The translations under genes and the position numbers were made by a program. DNA of 64,000 nt from Streptomyces sp. LaPpAH-108 (GTDB taxonomy: Bacteria > Actinomycetota > Actinomycetes > Streptomycetales > Streptomycetaceae): the NCBI RefSeq assembly GCF_000373625.1, contig NZ_KB891993.1, positions 620,001-684,000 of the forward strand. Direction: 5' to 3'. Numbering within the stretch: the stretch's first letter is position 1; every line of letters starts with the position of its first letter. This document shows, in pieces, positions 1 to 8,909 of this stretch. Below the pieces are notes generated by a model. That model was not told the origin of the DNA and did not search any database. It saw only the letters and a program-made list of their open reading frames with translations.

Positions 1-828
1 CGGTCATCGCGGTGCGCCGGGGCTCGGCGATGACCTTCATCTCGCCCACCGACAGCACCCTCGCCTGCTCGGCCAGCGCGGCCACCTTCGCCGGCGGTGT
101 CTTCCCCACCCAGAAGACGGCATCCCCCAGCCCGTCCACCCTCTCCATCCGCTCCGCATGCGCCCTAAACCGCGACCAGGTCGCCCGCCGGGCGGGCTGC
201 TTGATCCACGCAAACAGGCTCTGGTACTCGCCCCCGACGACCTCCAGCATGCCCGCGACCCGCTGCCGCGCCGCGTCACTCATGCGCGCGACGATCGCCT
301 CGCACTGCGAGGCTTCCACCTCGGAGCGGATACGGGCAGCCACCCGGTCCAGGGTGGAGAAAGCCGGAAGCTCCAGCCGCTCCTTTTGCCGGACCAGCTC
401 CTCCAGCGCCACGTTCACCAGGTCCGCGGTATGCGCCTTCACCGGCGCCGCCGCCCGCATCGCGACTTCCGCGACCGAGCGGGCCTCGGCCGGCTTGTGC
501 TTCAGCTCCAGGCGGTCACGTACGGCGGAACGGTAGCGCTCCTCGCTCCGTTCGGAATCCGTCTCTGGCACTGTCCCCGCAGCGAGCCCCGCCTGATCGC
601 GCACGTGGGCCACGACCACCTCGGGTATCTCCCCAATCTTGGGGACACGGCCCAGCCGTGATGCGGACTTCAGCATCACGGCTGGGCCGTGTCCCTGCCT
701 GGGCGGTCATGCGTACGCTCACGTGCCCACGCCACCTCCTCCGCCGACGGCGTGAAGAACTCCCGCAACTCCCGTTCCGAGATCAGCCTCTTGAACCTCG
801 GATACGCCGTCCGCTCCAGCGACGCCAC
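1..828 (-). pseudogene. Tn3-family transposase, N-terminal part, disrupted
   Basis: The minus strand encodes the N-terminal region of a Tn3-type transposase (DUF4158-like region). It starts at a GTG at 828 (VASLERTAYPRFK) and continues with SERELREFFTPSAEEVAWAR. That frame stops at 676-678, about 50 residues in. A second frame resumes at about 661 with RLGRVPKIGEIPEVVVAHVR and stays open to the left edge through AIVARMSDAARQRVAGMLEV and VGEMKVIAEPRR. In intact relatives these two blocks are joined by about 15-20 residues that are missing here. The join is replaced by a perfect 21-bp inverted repeat and a frame change, so this copy cannot make a full transposase even if the rest lies beyond the window. 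No terminal inverted repeat of the element was recognised. The assignment is by motif recall, not by a search. Confidence 0.8.
643..694. repeat. Perfect 21-bp inverted repeat with 10-bp loop inside the transposase relic
   Basis: Bases 643-663 are the exact reverse complement of 674-694, separated by 10 bases. The left arm is the normal transposase coding sequence for RLGRV. The right arm is an inverted copy of it that replaces the expected coding sequence. It has no T tract and lies inside a gene, so it looks like a templated fold-back insertion rather than a terminator. Confidence 0.85.
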
Positions 829-829
829 A

Positions 830-929
830 CCAACCGCCCCACGCCCGACCGACTGACAGCGGCCACCATGAACAGCGACGATCCCGGGAGCAGGGCCAGG
901 GCCAGATCACGGAGCGTAGGCACACTCAC
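830..929 (-). pseudogene. Possible N-terminal scrap of a PucR-type regulator
   Basis: From GTG at 929 the minus strand reads VSVPTLRDLALALLPGSS and then loses likeness to any family before stopping inside the transposase relic. The start resembles the first residues of actinobacterial PucR/CdaR-type regulators (xxPTLRDLLALxL). Only about 18 residues support this, so it is a weak call. If right, the gene was cut by the transposase fragment. Confidence 0.3.
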
Positions 930-958
930 CGCATTCGAGCGTCACGCTCTGCTACGAA

Positions 959-1917
959 GTGGCGGCTTTTACGCGTATCTCCTCCGCCCACCTGACACAG
1001 CGAATCCGTATCGCGAGCAGAGCATCGGCGATGGCCACCGCGCAGGTCCGGTGGTTGCGGGGCGAGCTGGAACGGACCGCCCCCGGCGTGGTGGCGGAGT
1101 TCGTTCCCGTGAGCACGGTGGGCGATCGCTGGGCCGGGCCGCTGGCCGAGGTGGGCGGCAAGGCGGTCTTCACCAGCGCGGTGACACGCGCGGTCCTCGA
1201 CGGCCGGGCGGATCTCGCGCTGCACTGCTCGAAGGACATGCCCGGGGACGGCCCGGAGCCCGAGGGGACGGTGTGCCTGTACCCCCGGCGGGACGACGTC
1301 CGTGACGTCCTGGTCGACCCCGGCGGGCGCCGGTTGGACGACCTGCCCCCAGGCACCCGCGTGGGCACCTCCGCCCCGCGCCGGATCGCTCAACTCACCG
1401 CCTCGCACCCGCATCTGAAGCTGGTCCCCGTACGCGGCAACGCGGACACCCGCCTGGCTCTGGCCCGTACGGGCGAGGCCGTCGACGCCGTGGTCCTCGC
1501 CGGAGCGGGGCTGCGGAGGATCGGCCGGGAGGCCGAGGCCACGGACGTCCTGGACGCGCACCGGATGATGCCCGGCCTGGCGCCGGGCAGCTGGCCATGC
1601 AGACCCGGGCGGCCGACGAGGCCACCCTCGCGGTCCTGGCCCCGCTCGTGGGCGCCGACGCGACCCGTGCGGCAGTCGCGGAGCGGACGCTGTTGCGCGC
1701 GCTCGCCGGACACTGCCACGCCCCGATCGCCGGGCACGCCACCGTCGACGCCTCGGGCGAAGTCCGCCTCGCGGCCCGGGTGTACGCCCCGGACGGCTCC
1801 GTCGTCCTCGGCGCCGAGCGGGCGGGGCGCGCCCCGGAGGAGGTCGGCCGTGCCGTGGCAGACGATCTCATCGGCCAGGGCGCGGCCGACGTCCTCGCCG
1901 CCTCCCGGCGCATCTGA
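959..1917 (+). pseudogene. hemC: Hydroxymethylbilane synthase paralogue with a one-base frameshift
   Basis: This is porphobilinogen deaminase, the heme-pathway enzyme that joins four porphobilinogen units. The first part (about 205 residues from GTG 959) has IRIASRASAMATAQV, HCSKDMPGD and GTSAPRRIAQL, the usual cofactor and substrate-binding stretches. After MMPGL, near base 1580, the reading moves to another frame that continues QLAMQTRAADEATLAVLAPL and ends at TGA 1917. That frame contains GHCHAPIAGHA, with the cysteine that carries the dipyrromethane cofactor. Adding one G in the GG run at 1579-1580 would restore about 319 residues, the normal family length. It is therefore either a recent single-base pseudogene or a sequencing error. 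It probably is not the only hemC of the genome: its N-terminus resembles the second, non-canonical paralogue seen in some streptomycetes. No clear ribosome site precedes 959. Confidence 0.8.
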
Positions 1918-2332
1918 GACACCGCGCGCCGAAGAACCGCGACGGGCCGAGGAGACCGCGCCGCGAGGAGTTCTACGCCCGCTTCCCCGGCCCGCTCGAC
2001 CTGACGCTCCGCGCCGACGAGGACGCGTAACAGCGGTCGGACGCCCAGGAATTGACGGGTGCGGCCCGAAGTCGCCCCACCCGTCACGCGCAGCATTGAC
2101 GTGCTCACGTCTCATCGCTACGTTGCACAGCGTTTCGGCGCCCGTCACCGCTCTCCGTACGAGCCGCGCTGCCCTCCGCCGTGACCAGTCGTCACCACGC
2201 GCACCCTGAACGACCCCACGCTCCGGCCGGAAGGCCCCGCTCCACCCGCGTCACCTCTCAGACAACGTTGTCACCCACCCAGGAAACACAGCGAGTCCGC
2301 CCCTCCCCCACTCCCACAGGAGGCACATCGCG
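1918..2332 (+). promoter_or_regulatory. Gene-free stretch with a candidate promoter for the GH92 gene
   Basis: This 415-base stretch has no recognisable gene. A short open stretch ending at TAA near 2030 (EEFYARFPGPLDLTLRADED) has coding-like composition but no family was recognised. A vegetative-type promoter candidate is TTGACG at 2096-2101 and TACGTT at 2119-2124 with a 17-base spacer. A palindrome at 2261-2272 and a GGAGG ribosome site just before 2333 follow. Confidence 0.45.
2261..2272. promoter_or_regulatory. Palindromic operator candidate upstream of the mannosidase
   Basis: GACAACGTTGTC is a perfect 12-bp palindrome with a central CG, the layout of LacI-family operators, about 60 bases before the GH92 start. 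It resembles the TGACAACGGTTTCA site in front of the LacI gene at 19405. No LacI gene adjoins the mannosidase, so the regulator is unknown. Confidence 0.4.
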
Positions 2333-5167
2333 ATGTTCGGGATCTCGTCGTCAAGCAGACGCCGGAGCGGCCCACCCGGATGGGCGTCGGGTCGGTCGCG
2401 CCGGGGGTACGCGGTCCTCGGTGCCGTGGCCGGGGCCGTGCTGTTCGGTGCGTACGCGCTGCCCGCGCCCGCCGCCGTGGCCGCCGTCGTACGCCCGGCC
2501 GATCTCGTGGCTCACCCGGCCGACCTGGTCAATCCCTTCATCGGTACGTCCAACGACGCCAACGACTTCCCCGGCGCGGACGTGCCCTTCGGCATGGTGC
2601 AGTGGAGCCCGGACACCCCCTCACGGCCGCCGGGCGGCGGGTACGAGTACAAGGACTCTTCGATCACCGGGTTCAGCCTCACGCACATCGCAGGTCCCGG
2701 CTGTGGCGCGGCCGGGGACGTGCCGGTGCTGCCCACGGTCGGCGCGGTCAGCAACTCCGCCACCGACTCCTTCTCGCACGCCAACGAGTCCGCCACGGCG
2801 GGGTCGTACAAGGTCGCGCTCGACAACAAGGTGACCACCGAGCTGGCCACCACCACGCGCAGCGGCATGGCGCGGTTCACGTTCCCCGCGACCACCCAGG
2901 CGAATCTGCTGTTCAAGCTGAACGGCAGCCAGAACGGCGGGAGTTCGACCCAGTTCACCGTCGTCTCCAGCACCGAGGTCAGCGGGCAGGTCACGAGCGG
3001 CAGGTTCTGCGGGGCCGGGAACAGCTACACCGTCTACTTCGACATGGTCTTCGACCGGCCGTTCGCCACCAGCGGCAGCTCGCTCGCGCCGTCGAAGCAG
3101 GCGGCACCGAGCGTGAAGCGGGCGGGCACGAACGCGGCGGACCGGCCCAACCATCCGCGTCTGCACGGCACCGGCCCGAAGTCGGCGGTCAAGGACGGCA
3201 GTTCCGGGAACACGACGCCGAAGGCCGCCGCGTCCAACGCCCATGTCACCTTCGACACCAGCGCGAACCAGGTCGTCCAGGCCAAGGTGGGCGTCTCCTA
3301 CGTGTCCGTCGCCAACGCGAGCGCCAACCGCGCGGCGGAGAACCCGAATTGGAACTTCGACGCCATCCGCACCTCGGCGCACGACGCCTGGGACTCGGCT
3401 CTCGGCAAGGTGCTGATCGGCGGCGGGACCTCGGACCAGCAGAAGATCTTCTACACCGCGCTCTACCACTCCCTGCTGCACCCGAACGTCATCAGCGACA
3501 CCAACGGACAGTACTTCGGCTTCGACGGCAAGACGCACGCGGTGGACTCCGGACACCGGGCCGCGTACGCCAACTACTCCGGCTGGGACATCTACCGCTC
3601 CCAGGCCCAGCTGGAGGCGCTGGTGAGTCCTCAAGTGGCCTCCGACACCGCACAGTCGATGGTCGACGACTACCAGCAGACCGGGATCTTCCCCAAGTGG
3701 TCGGAGAACAACGGGGAGTCCTACGTGATGGTCGGTGACCCGGCTGCGGCGATCATCGCCGACTACTACGCCTTCGGCGCACGGGACTTCGACACCCCGG
3801 CGGCGCTCTCGGGTCTGCTGAAGCAGGCGAGCACCGCGAACAACGACCGCCCTGGCCTCAATTACCTCGACAACCCGGGGTACGAGCCGCATGACGGCAG
3901 CTACGGCTGCTGCAACTTCTACGGCCCGGTCGCCACCACACTGGAGTACGACACCGCCGACTTCGCCCTCTCCGCCTTCGCCGGAGCACTCGGCGACAGC
4001 CAGAGCCAGAAGACGTACGCCCACCGGGCGCAGGACTGGCGCAACGTCCTCAACCCGGCCTCCGGTTTCGTCCAGCCGCGCAACCTCAACGGCACCTGGA
4101 CCGGCGGGTTCGACCCCACCAGCGGGACGGACATGGTGGAGGCCGACTCCTGGATCTACACGGGCATGGTGCCGTTCAACGTCGCCGGACTCGCCACCGC
4201 CAAGGGCGGCAACAAGGTGATGGGTGACTATCTCGACACCGTCCTGCGCAGCTACACCGGCGCGAACGGCTATGCCTGGGTCGGCAACGAGCCGAGCATC
4301 GAACTGCCGTGGGAGTACGACTACATCGGCATGCCGTACAAGACCCAGGCGACCGTGCGCGCGGTGCAGGACCAGATCTGGTCCAACTCCCCCGCAGGGC
4401 TTGCCGACGGCAACGACGACCTCGGTGCGATGAGTGCCTGGTACGTCTGGTCGGCGCTCGGCATGTTCCCCATGACACCGGGCACGTCCGATCTCGCCCT
4501 CGGTTCACCCTTGTTCCCGCAGGCCCAGATCACGCTGCCCTCGGGCAAGACGCTCACGGTCAACGGCATCGGTGCGGCGGACAACGCGCCCTATGTCCAG
4601 TCCGCGACGTTCAACGGCTCGGCGTGGAACAACGCCTACGCCCCGGCATCCGCGCTCACTTCGGGCGGCACCCTCGGCTTCACCCTGGGGAGCAGCGCCA
4701 ACACCTCATGGGCCAGCGGGACTTCGGCTGCTCCCCCGTCCTACCCGGGTGACACCTCCGCACCGGCCAAGCCCCGAGTGGGGCCGGTGAGGTCGGGTGT
4801 CAGTTCCTCGCTGTGCGTGGATGACGCCAACTCCGGTACGGCGGACCACACGGCGATCCAGCTCTGGTCCTGCAACGGGACGTACGCCCAGGACTGGACG
4901 GTCGCCTCGGACGGCACCCTGCGCACGCTCGGGAAGTGCCTCGATGTGACGAACAGCGGGACCACCAACGGCACCCTCGTCCAGCTCTACACCTGCAACG
5001 GCACCGGCGCGCAGGCGTGGACGATCGGTTCGGACGGCTCGCTGAAGAACGCCAACTCCGGGCTGTGCCTGGACGATCCGGACTCCGCCACGGCGGAGGG
5101 CACGCGGTTGCAGATCTATGGCTGCAACGGGTCGGCGGCCCAGAAGTGGACGCTTCCGGCGGCGTAG
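2333..5167 (+). CDS. Secreted GH92 alpha-mannosidase with C-terminal ricin-type lectin domain
   Basis: The product (944 residues) is a family GH92 exo-alpha-mannosidase, a calcium-dependent inverting enzyme that removes mannose from fungal, plant or host glycans. The N-terminus has an Arg-rich stretch and a hydrophobic segment ending PAPAAVAA, a secretion signal. GH92 landmarks follow: NPFIGTSNDANDFPGADVPFG near the start of the mature protein, GYEYKDSSITGFSLTHI, GCCNFYGPVATTLEYDTADF, GNEPSIELPWEYDYIGMPYK and the DDLGAMSAWYVWSALGMFP block near residue 700. Residues from about 820 form a CBM13 beta-trefoil with three repeats, each with a C/LCVDD- or CLD-type start and a QDW, QAW or QKW end. 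The start has GGAGG about 10 bases upstream. It stands alone and is followed by a strong hairpin. Linkage preference (1,2 versus 1,3 or others) cannot be read from the sequence. Confidence 0.93.
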   Translation: MFGISSSSRRRSGPPGWASGRSRRGYAVLGAVAGAVLFGAYALPAPAAVAAVVRPADLVAHPADLVNPFIGTSNDANDFPGADVPFGMVQWSPDTPSRPPGGGYEYKDSSITGFSLTHIAGPGCGAAGDVPVLPTVGAVSNSATDSFSHANESATAGSYKVALDNKVTTELATTTRSGMARFTFPATTQANLLFKLNGSQNGGSSTQFTVVSSTEVSGQVTSGRFCGAGNSYTVYFDMVFDRPFATSGSSLAPSKQAAPSVKRAGTNAADRPNHPRLHGTGPKSAVKDGSSGNTTPKAAASNAHVTFDTSANQVVQAKVGVSYVSVANASANRAAENPNWNFDAIRTSAHDAWDSALGKVLIGGGTSDQQKIFYTALYHSLLHPNVISDTNGQYFGFDGKTHAVDSGHRAAYANYSGWDIYRSQAQLEALVSPQVASDTAQSMVDDYQQTGIFPKWSENNGESYVMVGDPAAAIIADYYAFGARDFDTPAALSGLLKQASTANNDRPGLNYLDNPGYEPHDGSYGCCNFYGPVATTLEYDTADFALSAFAGALGDSQSQKTYAHRAQDWRNVLNPASGFVQPRNLNGTWTGGFDPTSGTDMVEADSWIYTGMVPFNVAGLATAKGGNKVMGDYLDTVLRSYTGANGYAWVGNEPSIELPWEYDYIGMPYKTQATVRAVQDQIWSNSPAGLADGNDDLGAMSAWYVWSALGMFPMTPGTSDLALGSPLFPQAQITLPSGKTLTVNGIGAADNAPYVQSATFNGSAWNNAYAPASALTSGGTLGFTLGSSANTSWASGTSAAPPSYPGDTSAPAKPRVGPVRSGVSSSLCVDDANSGTADHTAIQLWSCNGTYAQDWTVASDGTLRTLGKCLDVTNSGTTNGTLVQLYTCNGTGAQAWTIGSDGSLKNANSGLCLDDPDSATAEGTRLQIYGCNGSAAQKWTLPAA

Positions 5168-5196
5168 CCCACCCGTAGCGGTCCACGCGGCACGTT

Positions 5197-5239
5197 CCTT
5201 CGCCCTGCCTCCTTCCTCTCGGAGGGGGCAGGGCGAAGG
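5197..5239 (+). terminator. Hairpin terminator after the mannosidase gene
   Basis: CCTTCGCCCTGCC at 5197-5209 pairs with GGCAGGGCGAAGG at 5227-5239, with a further CC/GG pairing toward an 8-base loop. There is no T run, as is common in high-GC actinobacteria. Confidence 0.7.
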
Positions 5240-5364
5240 CGTCTCCGGATGTGCAAGGTCTGTAAGAGGCCTACGGCGAGGCGGAGTTGGCGCATACCCT
5301 GATCGCTCCGCACTCCGAGAACGACAGTCGCTGTGCCGACGCCCTCGCCTTCTGGAGAGTCACC

Positions 5365-6606
5365 GTGACCATCAGCGGTCCCGTCGCCCGCGCCGTCATC
5401 GACCCCTTCGGCGCCGATATCCCCGCCGAGATCGCCGAGTTGCACTCCCTCGGCCCGGTCGTCCCTGTCGAACTGCCCGGCGGTATCCCCGCCTGGGCTC
5501 CCACGGGATACGACGTCCTCAAGGACCTGATCCTGGACCCCCGGGTCAGCAAGGACCCCCGGCGGCACTGGCGGCTGTGGCCCGAGATCCCCGAACACCC
5601 TTCCTGGGGCTGGGTCCTGGGCTGGGTGGGTGTCGTCAACATGTTCACCACCTACGGCTCCGAACACGCGCGGCTGCGCAAGCTGGTGGCGCCGAGCTTC
5701 ACCCACAAGCGCACCGAGGCGATGCGCCCGCGCGTGGAGTCGATCACGGGCGAACTGCTCGACTCCCTCGCGGAGGCGGGTGCGGACGGCCGGGTCGTAG
5801 ACGTCAAGCGGATGTTCGCGCACGAGCTGCCGATGCGGATGATCTGCGAACTGTTCGGTGTGCCACCGGAGTTGCGGGCGGACACCGCCGGTCTGATCGC
5901 GGCCATCATGGACACCTCCGACCCGGGCCCCGAGCACACGGCGTTCGTGCAGGAGCGGATCGGGACCGTCCTGGGCGGCCTGATCGCGTACAAGTCCGGG
6001 CATCCGGGCGACGACATGACCACGGAGCTGATCCGGGTCCGCGACGAGGACGGTGACCGGCTCAGCGACGAGGAGCTGCTGTACACGCTGCTGCTGGTGA
6101 TCGGCGCCGGGTTCGAGACGACGGTCAACCTCATCGGCAACGCGGTCGTCGCCCTGCTGGACGACCCCGCGCAACTGGCCGCCATACGCTCCGGCGAGAT
6201 CTCCTGGGACGCGGTGATCGACGAGACGCTCCGGGTGCAACCCTCCATCGCCGCACTGCCGTTGCGCTACGCGGTCGAGGATCTGACCGTCGGAGACATC
6301 ACCATTCCGGCGGGCGACGCCATCATCACGACGTACGCCGCCGCCGGACTCGACCCGGCCCACTACGGCACCGACGCCCACACCTTCGACGCGGCACGCG
6401 GAGCCGACGACCATCTGGCCTTCGGTCTCGGCGTCCACCGCTGCATCGGCGCCCCCTTGGCCCGCCTGGAGGCCCGCACCGCGCTCCCCGCCCTGTTCAC
6501 CCACTTCCCCGACCTGACATCAGCCTTCCGCAAAGCCGAGCTGCACCAGGTCCCGTCCTTCATCGCCCTCGGCTGGCAGGAGATCCCGGTCCGCCTGCGC
6601 GGCTGA
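5365..6606 (+). CDS. Cytochrome P450
   Basis: The product (413 residues from GTG 5365, with GGAG 7 bases upstream) is a soluble bacterial class I cytochrome P450 mono-oxygenase. It has the C-helix HARLRKLV heme-propionate motif, I-helix GAGFETTVN (Glu instead of the usual Asp before the conserved Thr), the K-helix ExxR in DETLRVQPS and the heme loop [18 protein letters not shown] with Cys360 as thiolate ligand. Length is normal. It is likely served by ferredoxin and reductase encoded elsewhere, since none lies next to it. No biosynthetic genes surround it, so its substrate is unknown. An in-frame upstream start at 5287 has no ribosome site and would add non-conserved residues. Confidence 0.92.
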   Translation: MTISGPVARAVIDPFGADIPAEIAELHSLGPVVPVELPGGIPAWAPTGYDVLKDLILDPRVSKDPRRHWRLWPEIPEHPSWGWVLGWVGVVNMFTTYGSEHARLRKLVAPSFTHKRTEAMRPRVESITGELLDSLAEAGADGRVVDVKRMFAHELPMRMICELFGVPPELRADTAGLIAAIMDTSDPGPEHTAFVQERIGTVLGGLIAYKSGHPGDDMTTELIRVRDEDGDRLSDEELLYTLLLVIGAGFETTVNLIGNAVVALLDDPAQLAAIRSGEISWDAVIDETLRVQPSIAALPLRYAVEDLTVGDITIPAGDAIITTYAAAGLDPAHYGTDAHTFDAARGADDHLAFGLGVHRCIGAPLARLEARTALPALFTHFPDLTSAFRKAELHQVPSFIALGWQEIPVRLRG

Positions 6607-6614
6607 TCATCGCG

Positions 6615-6637
6615 TCGGCGGACCGTGGGTCCGCCGA
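6615..6637. terminator. Bidirectional terminator between P450 and aldehyde dehydrogenase genes
   Basis: TCGGCGGACC and GGTCCGCCGA form a perfect 10-bp stem with a GTG loop, between two convergent genes. It can serve both strands. Confidence 0.7.
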
Positions 6638-6697
6638 GGGAAGCCGGCGTCATCCACGGGTGATGTCAGCTCATCGGCGGCCGTGTGACATTGCCGC

Positions 6698-8020
6698 TCA
6701 GCCGAGCGGCTTGGAGAGCACTGCCTTGCGGTGGCTGAAGGTGTCCAGTGAGTAGCGGCCGTGGTAGCTGCCCATGCCGCTCTCTCCCACGCCGCCGAAG
6801 GGGAGGTCGGAGACGGTGAGGTGCGCGAGGGGGAGGCCGTGGCCGAGGGCGCCGGAGGAGGTCTCGGCGGCGAGGCGGTCGCGGGTGGTGCCGGAGTCGG
6901 TGAAGACGTACAACGCCAGGGGCTTGTCACGGTCGTTGATGAAGTCCACCGCCGCGTCCAGGTCCGGAACGGTGACGATCGGGAGGATGGGGCCGAAGAT
7001 CTCCTCCCGCATCACGGGCGCGTCGGGGGCGACATCGGCCAGGACGGTCGGCGCGATGTACTTGTCCCCGCGGTCGCTCTCCCCGCCGACCACCACCCGG
7101 CCGGAGTCGAGCAGGCCCGAAAGGCGGTCGAAATGGCGCTCGTTGATGATGCGGCCGTACTCCGGCGAGGCCGCCGGGTCGACGCCGTAGATGCCTTCGA
7201 CGGCACGGAGGAGCGCGGCCTCCAGGGCGGGGGCGGTCTCCGGGTCGGTGAGGACGTAGTCGGGGGCGACGCAGGTCTGCCCGGCGTTGAGGAACTTGCC
7301 GCGCGCCAACCGGTCCGCGACCACGTCGAGATCCGCGTCCCGGTCGACGAACGCCGGTGACTTGCCGCCGAGTTCGAGGGTGACCGGGGTCAGGTGCTCG
7401 GCCGCCGCGCGCATGACGATGCGGCCCACCGTGCCGTTGCCGGTGTAGAAGATGTGGTCGAAGCGCTCGGCCAGCAGGGCCGTGGTCTCCGGGATGCCGC
7501 CTTCGACCACGGCGACCGCGTCGGTGTCGAGGTAGGCCGGGATCAGTTCGGCCAGCGCGGCGGAGGTCGCCGGGGCCAGCTCGCTCGGCTTGGCCACGAC
7601 CGCGTTGCCGGAGGCCAGCGCGCCGACCATGGGGGCGAGCAGGAGCTGGGCCGGGTAGTTCCAGGGGGCGATGACGAGGACGACGCCGAGCGGGTCGTAC
7701 TGCGTCCAGGCCGTCGCGTCGGCACCGAGGTGCGCGGGGACCGGGGCCGGCTCGGGGCGCAGCCACTCCTCCAGGTGCTCCAGGGTGTGGTCGATCTCGC
7801 GGATCGTGAAGTCGATCTCCGTGCGGTGCGCCTCGGTGGCGCTCTTGCCCAGGTCGGCGTGGAGGGCGGCGGCGAGGTCGGTGCCGTGCTCGGTGAGCAT
7901 CGCGCGCAGGCGGCGCAGCTGCTCGGTGCGCCACTCGACCGACTTGGTGCGGCCGGTGCGGAACGTGCTGCGCAGGCGGGCGACGGTGTCGGCGGGCTGC
8001 TCGGTGGGGGCGTGGTTCAC
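6698..8020 (-). CDS. Class 3-type aldehyde dehydrogenase
   Basis: The product (440 residues from GTG 8020, GAGG upstream) oxidises an aldehyde to the acid with NAD(P). The fold is clear from [19 protein letters not shown], the nucleotide-binding [21 protein letters not shown] with the general-base Glu, and the catalytic Cys in [15 protein letters not shown]. The C-terminus ends near [12 protein letters not shown] without a hydrophobic tail. The length matches the class 3 family rather than the 480-residue class 1/2 enzymes. It is the last gene of the acid-sugar operon, 126 bases after the GntR regulator, so it may be co-transcribed or have its own promoter. A half-palindrome GGTGTTTACATC (minus strand, about 8041-8053) resembles the TetR half-site seen at 32665. 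No aldehyde step is needed in the known threonate route, so its role here is not explained. Confidence 0.9.
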   Translation of the reverse strand: MNHAPTEQPADTVARLRSTFRTGRTKSVEWRTEQLRRLRAMLTEHGTDLAAALHADLGKSATEAHRTEIDFTIREIDHTLEHLEEWLRPEPAPVPAHLGADATAWTQYDPLGVVLVIAPWNYPAQLLLAPMVGALASGNAVVAKPSELAPATSAALAELIPAYLDTDAVAVVEGGIPETTALLAERFDHIFYTGNGTVGRIVMRAAAEHLTPVTLELGGKSPAFVDRDADLDVVADRLARGKFLNAGQTCVAPDYVLTDPETAPALEAALLRAVEGIYGVDPAASPEYGRIINERHFDRLSGLLDSGRVVVGGESDRGDKYIAPTVLADVAPDAPVMREEIFGPILPIVTVPDLDAAVDFINDRDKPLALYVFTDSGTTRDRLAAETSSGALGHGLPLAHLTVSDLPFGGVGESGMGSYHGRYSLDTFSHRKAVLSKPLG

Positions 8021-8146
8021 GGGTGCCTCGCGTTCTCGACTAACAGATGTAAACACCAACCTTTCAGGTGGCCGCGCACATTCCGCGGATTGCCCGGAAT
8101 GACACAGATCACGTTCCGTACGCGGGAGGGCGCTCCGCCGATGGCG

Positions 8147-8899
8147 TCATGCGCCCGGCCCCAGCCGTACGTCCAGCCCGTCGTTCTCCGTCCAGAAGCT
8201 GTCGTCCGCGTCCTGGAGGCGGGACGCGGCGTGGCGGAGGTGGCGGCGGGCGGCGGCCTGGGCGGCCTCGGGGTCGCGGGCTTCGACGGCGGCCAGGATG
8301 GCGTGGTGCTCCTGGCGCACCGCCTCGATGAAGTCGCTGCGGCGGGCCTCGTTGGCGCGGGTGACGCGGATGCCGCCGCGCGCGACCTCGCCCAGGTAGC
8401 GCACCGTCTGGACGAGGACCGGGTTGCCGGTGGACTCCGCGATGGAGCGGTGGAAGGCCAGGTCCTCGTCCACGCCGTCGCCGTCGGCGGCGACCGCCGC
8501 GTCCAGCGCGTCGAGCGCCCCGCGCATCCGGGCGATGTCGTCCGGTGTGGCACGGGTGGCCGCCAGGGCGGCGGCCTCGCCCTCCAGCGCGGCGCGGACC
8601 TCCACGATCTGGAGCACCTTGGCCTTGGTGCCGGGCGACTCCGCCTCCAGGTCGAGCGGCCGGATGCGCCGGGGCAGGACGAAGACGCCGAGGCCCTGGC
8701 GCGGCTCGACCAGGCCCGCGTTGCGCAGCCGGGACACCGCCTCGCGGACGACCGTACGGCTCACGCCGAGCTGCTTGACCAGCGCGACCTCGGTCGGCAG
8801 TTTGTCGCCCTCGGCGAGCCGCCCGGACTCGATCTCCTCCGCGAGGATCGCGGCGACCCGGTCCGCGAGCCGTATCGGACCGCTCACCTTGGAAAACAT
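8147..8899 (-). CDS. FadR-subfamily GntR transcriptional regulator
   Basis: This 250-residue regulator has an N-terminal winged HTH (residues about 12-75: LPTEVALVKQLGVSRTVVRE AVSRLR) and a C-terminal all-helical FCD ligand domain. The usual metal or ligand residues are in DEDLAFHRSIAESTGN, EHHAILAAVEARD and ARRHLRHA. FCD proteins often bind carboxylate or sugar-acid metabolites, which fits the operon it sits in. It begins 10 bases after the denD gene ends. The likely target is the palindrome at 15147-15167 before the first gene of the operon. The start ATG 8899 lacks a strong ribosome site, consistent with translational coupling. Confidence 0.9.
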   Translation of the reverse strand: MFSKVSGPIRLADRVAAILAEEIESGRLAEGDKLPTEVALVKQLGVSRTVVREAVSRLRNAGLVEPRQGLGVFVLPRRIRPLDLEAESPGTKAKVLQIVEVRAALEGEAAALAATRATPDDIARMRGALDALDAAVAADGDGVDEDLAFHRSIAESTGNPVLVQTVRYLGEVARGGIRVTRANEARRSDFIEAVRQEHHAILAAVEARDPEAAQAAARRHLRHAASRLQDADDSFWTENDGLDVRLGPGA

Positions 8900-8909
8900 G
8901 CTTTTCAGT

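Noticed and set aside
5116..6504. Long open frame antisense to the P450 gene
   Set aside because: High-GC genes give long open antisense frames; the sense strand has complete P450 motifs.
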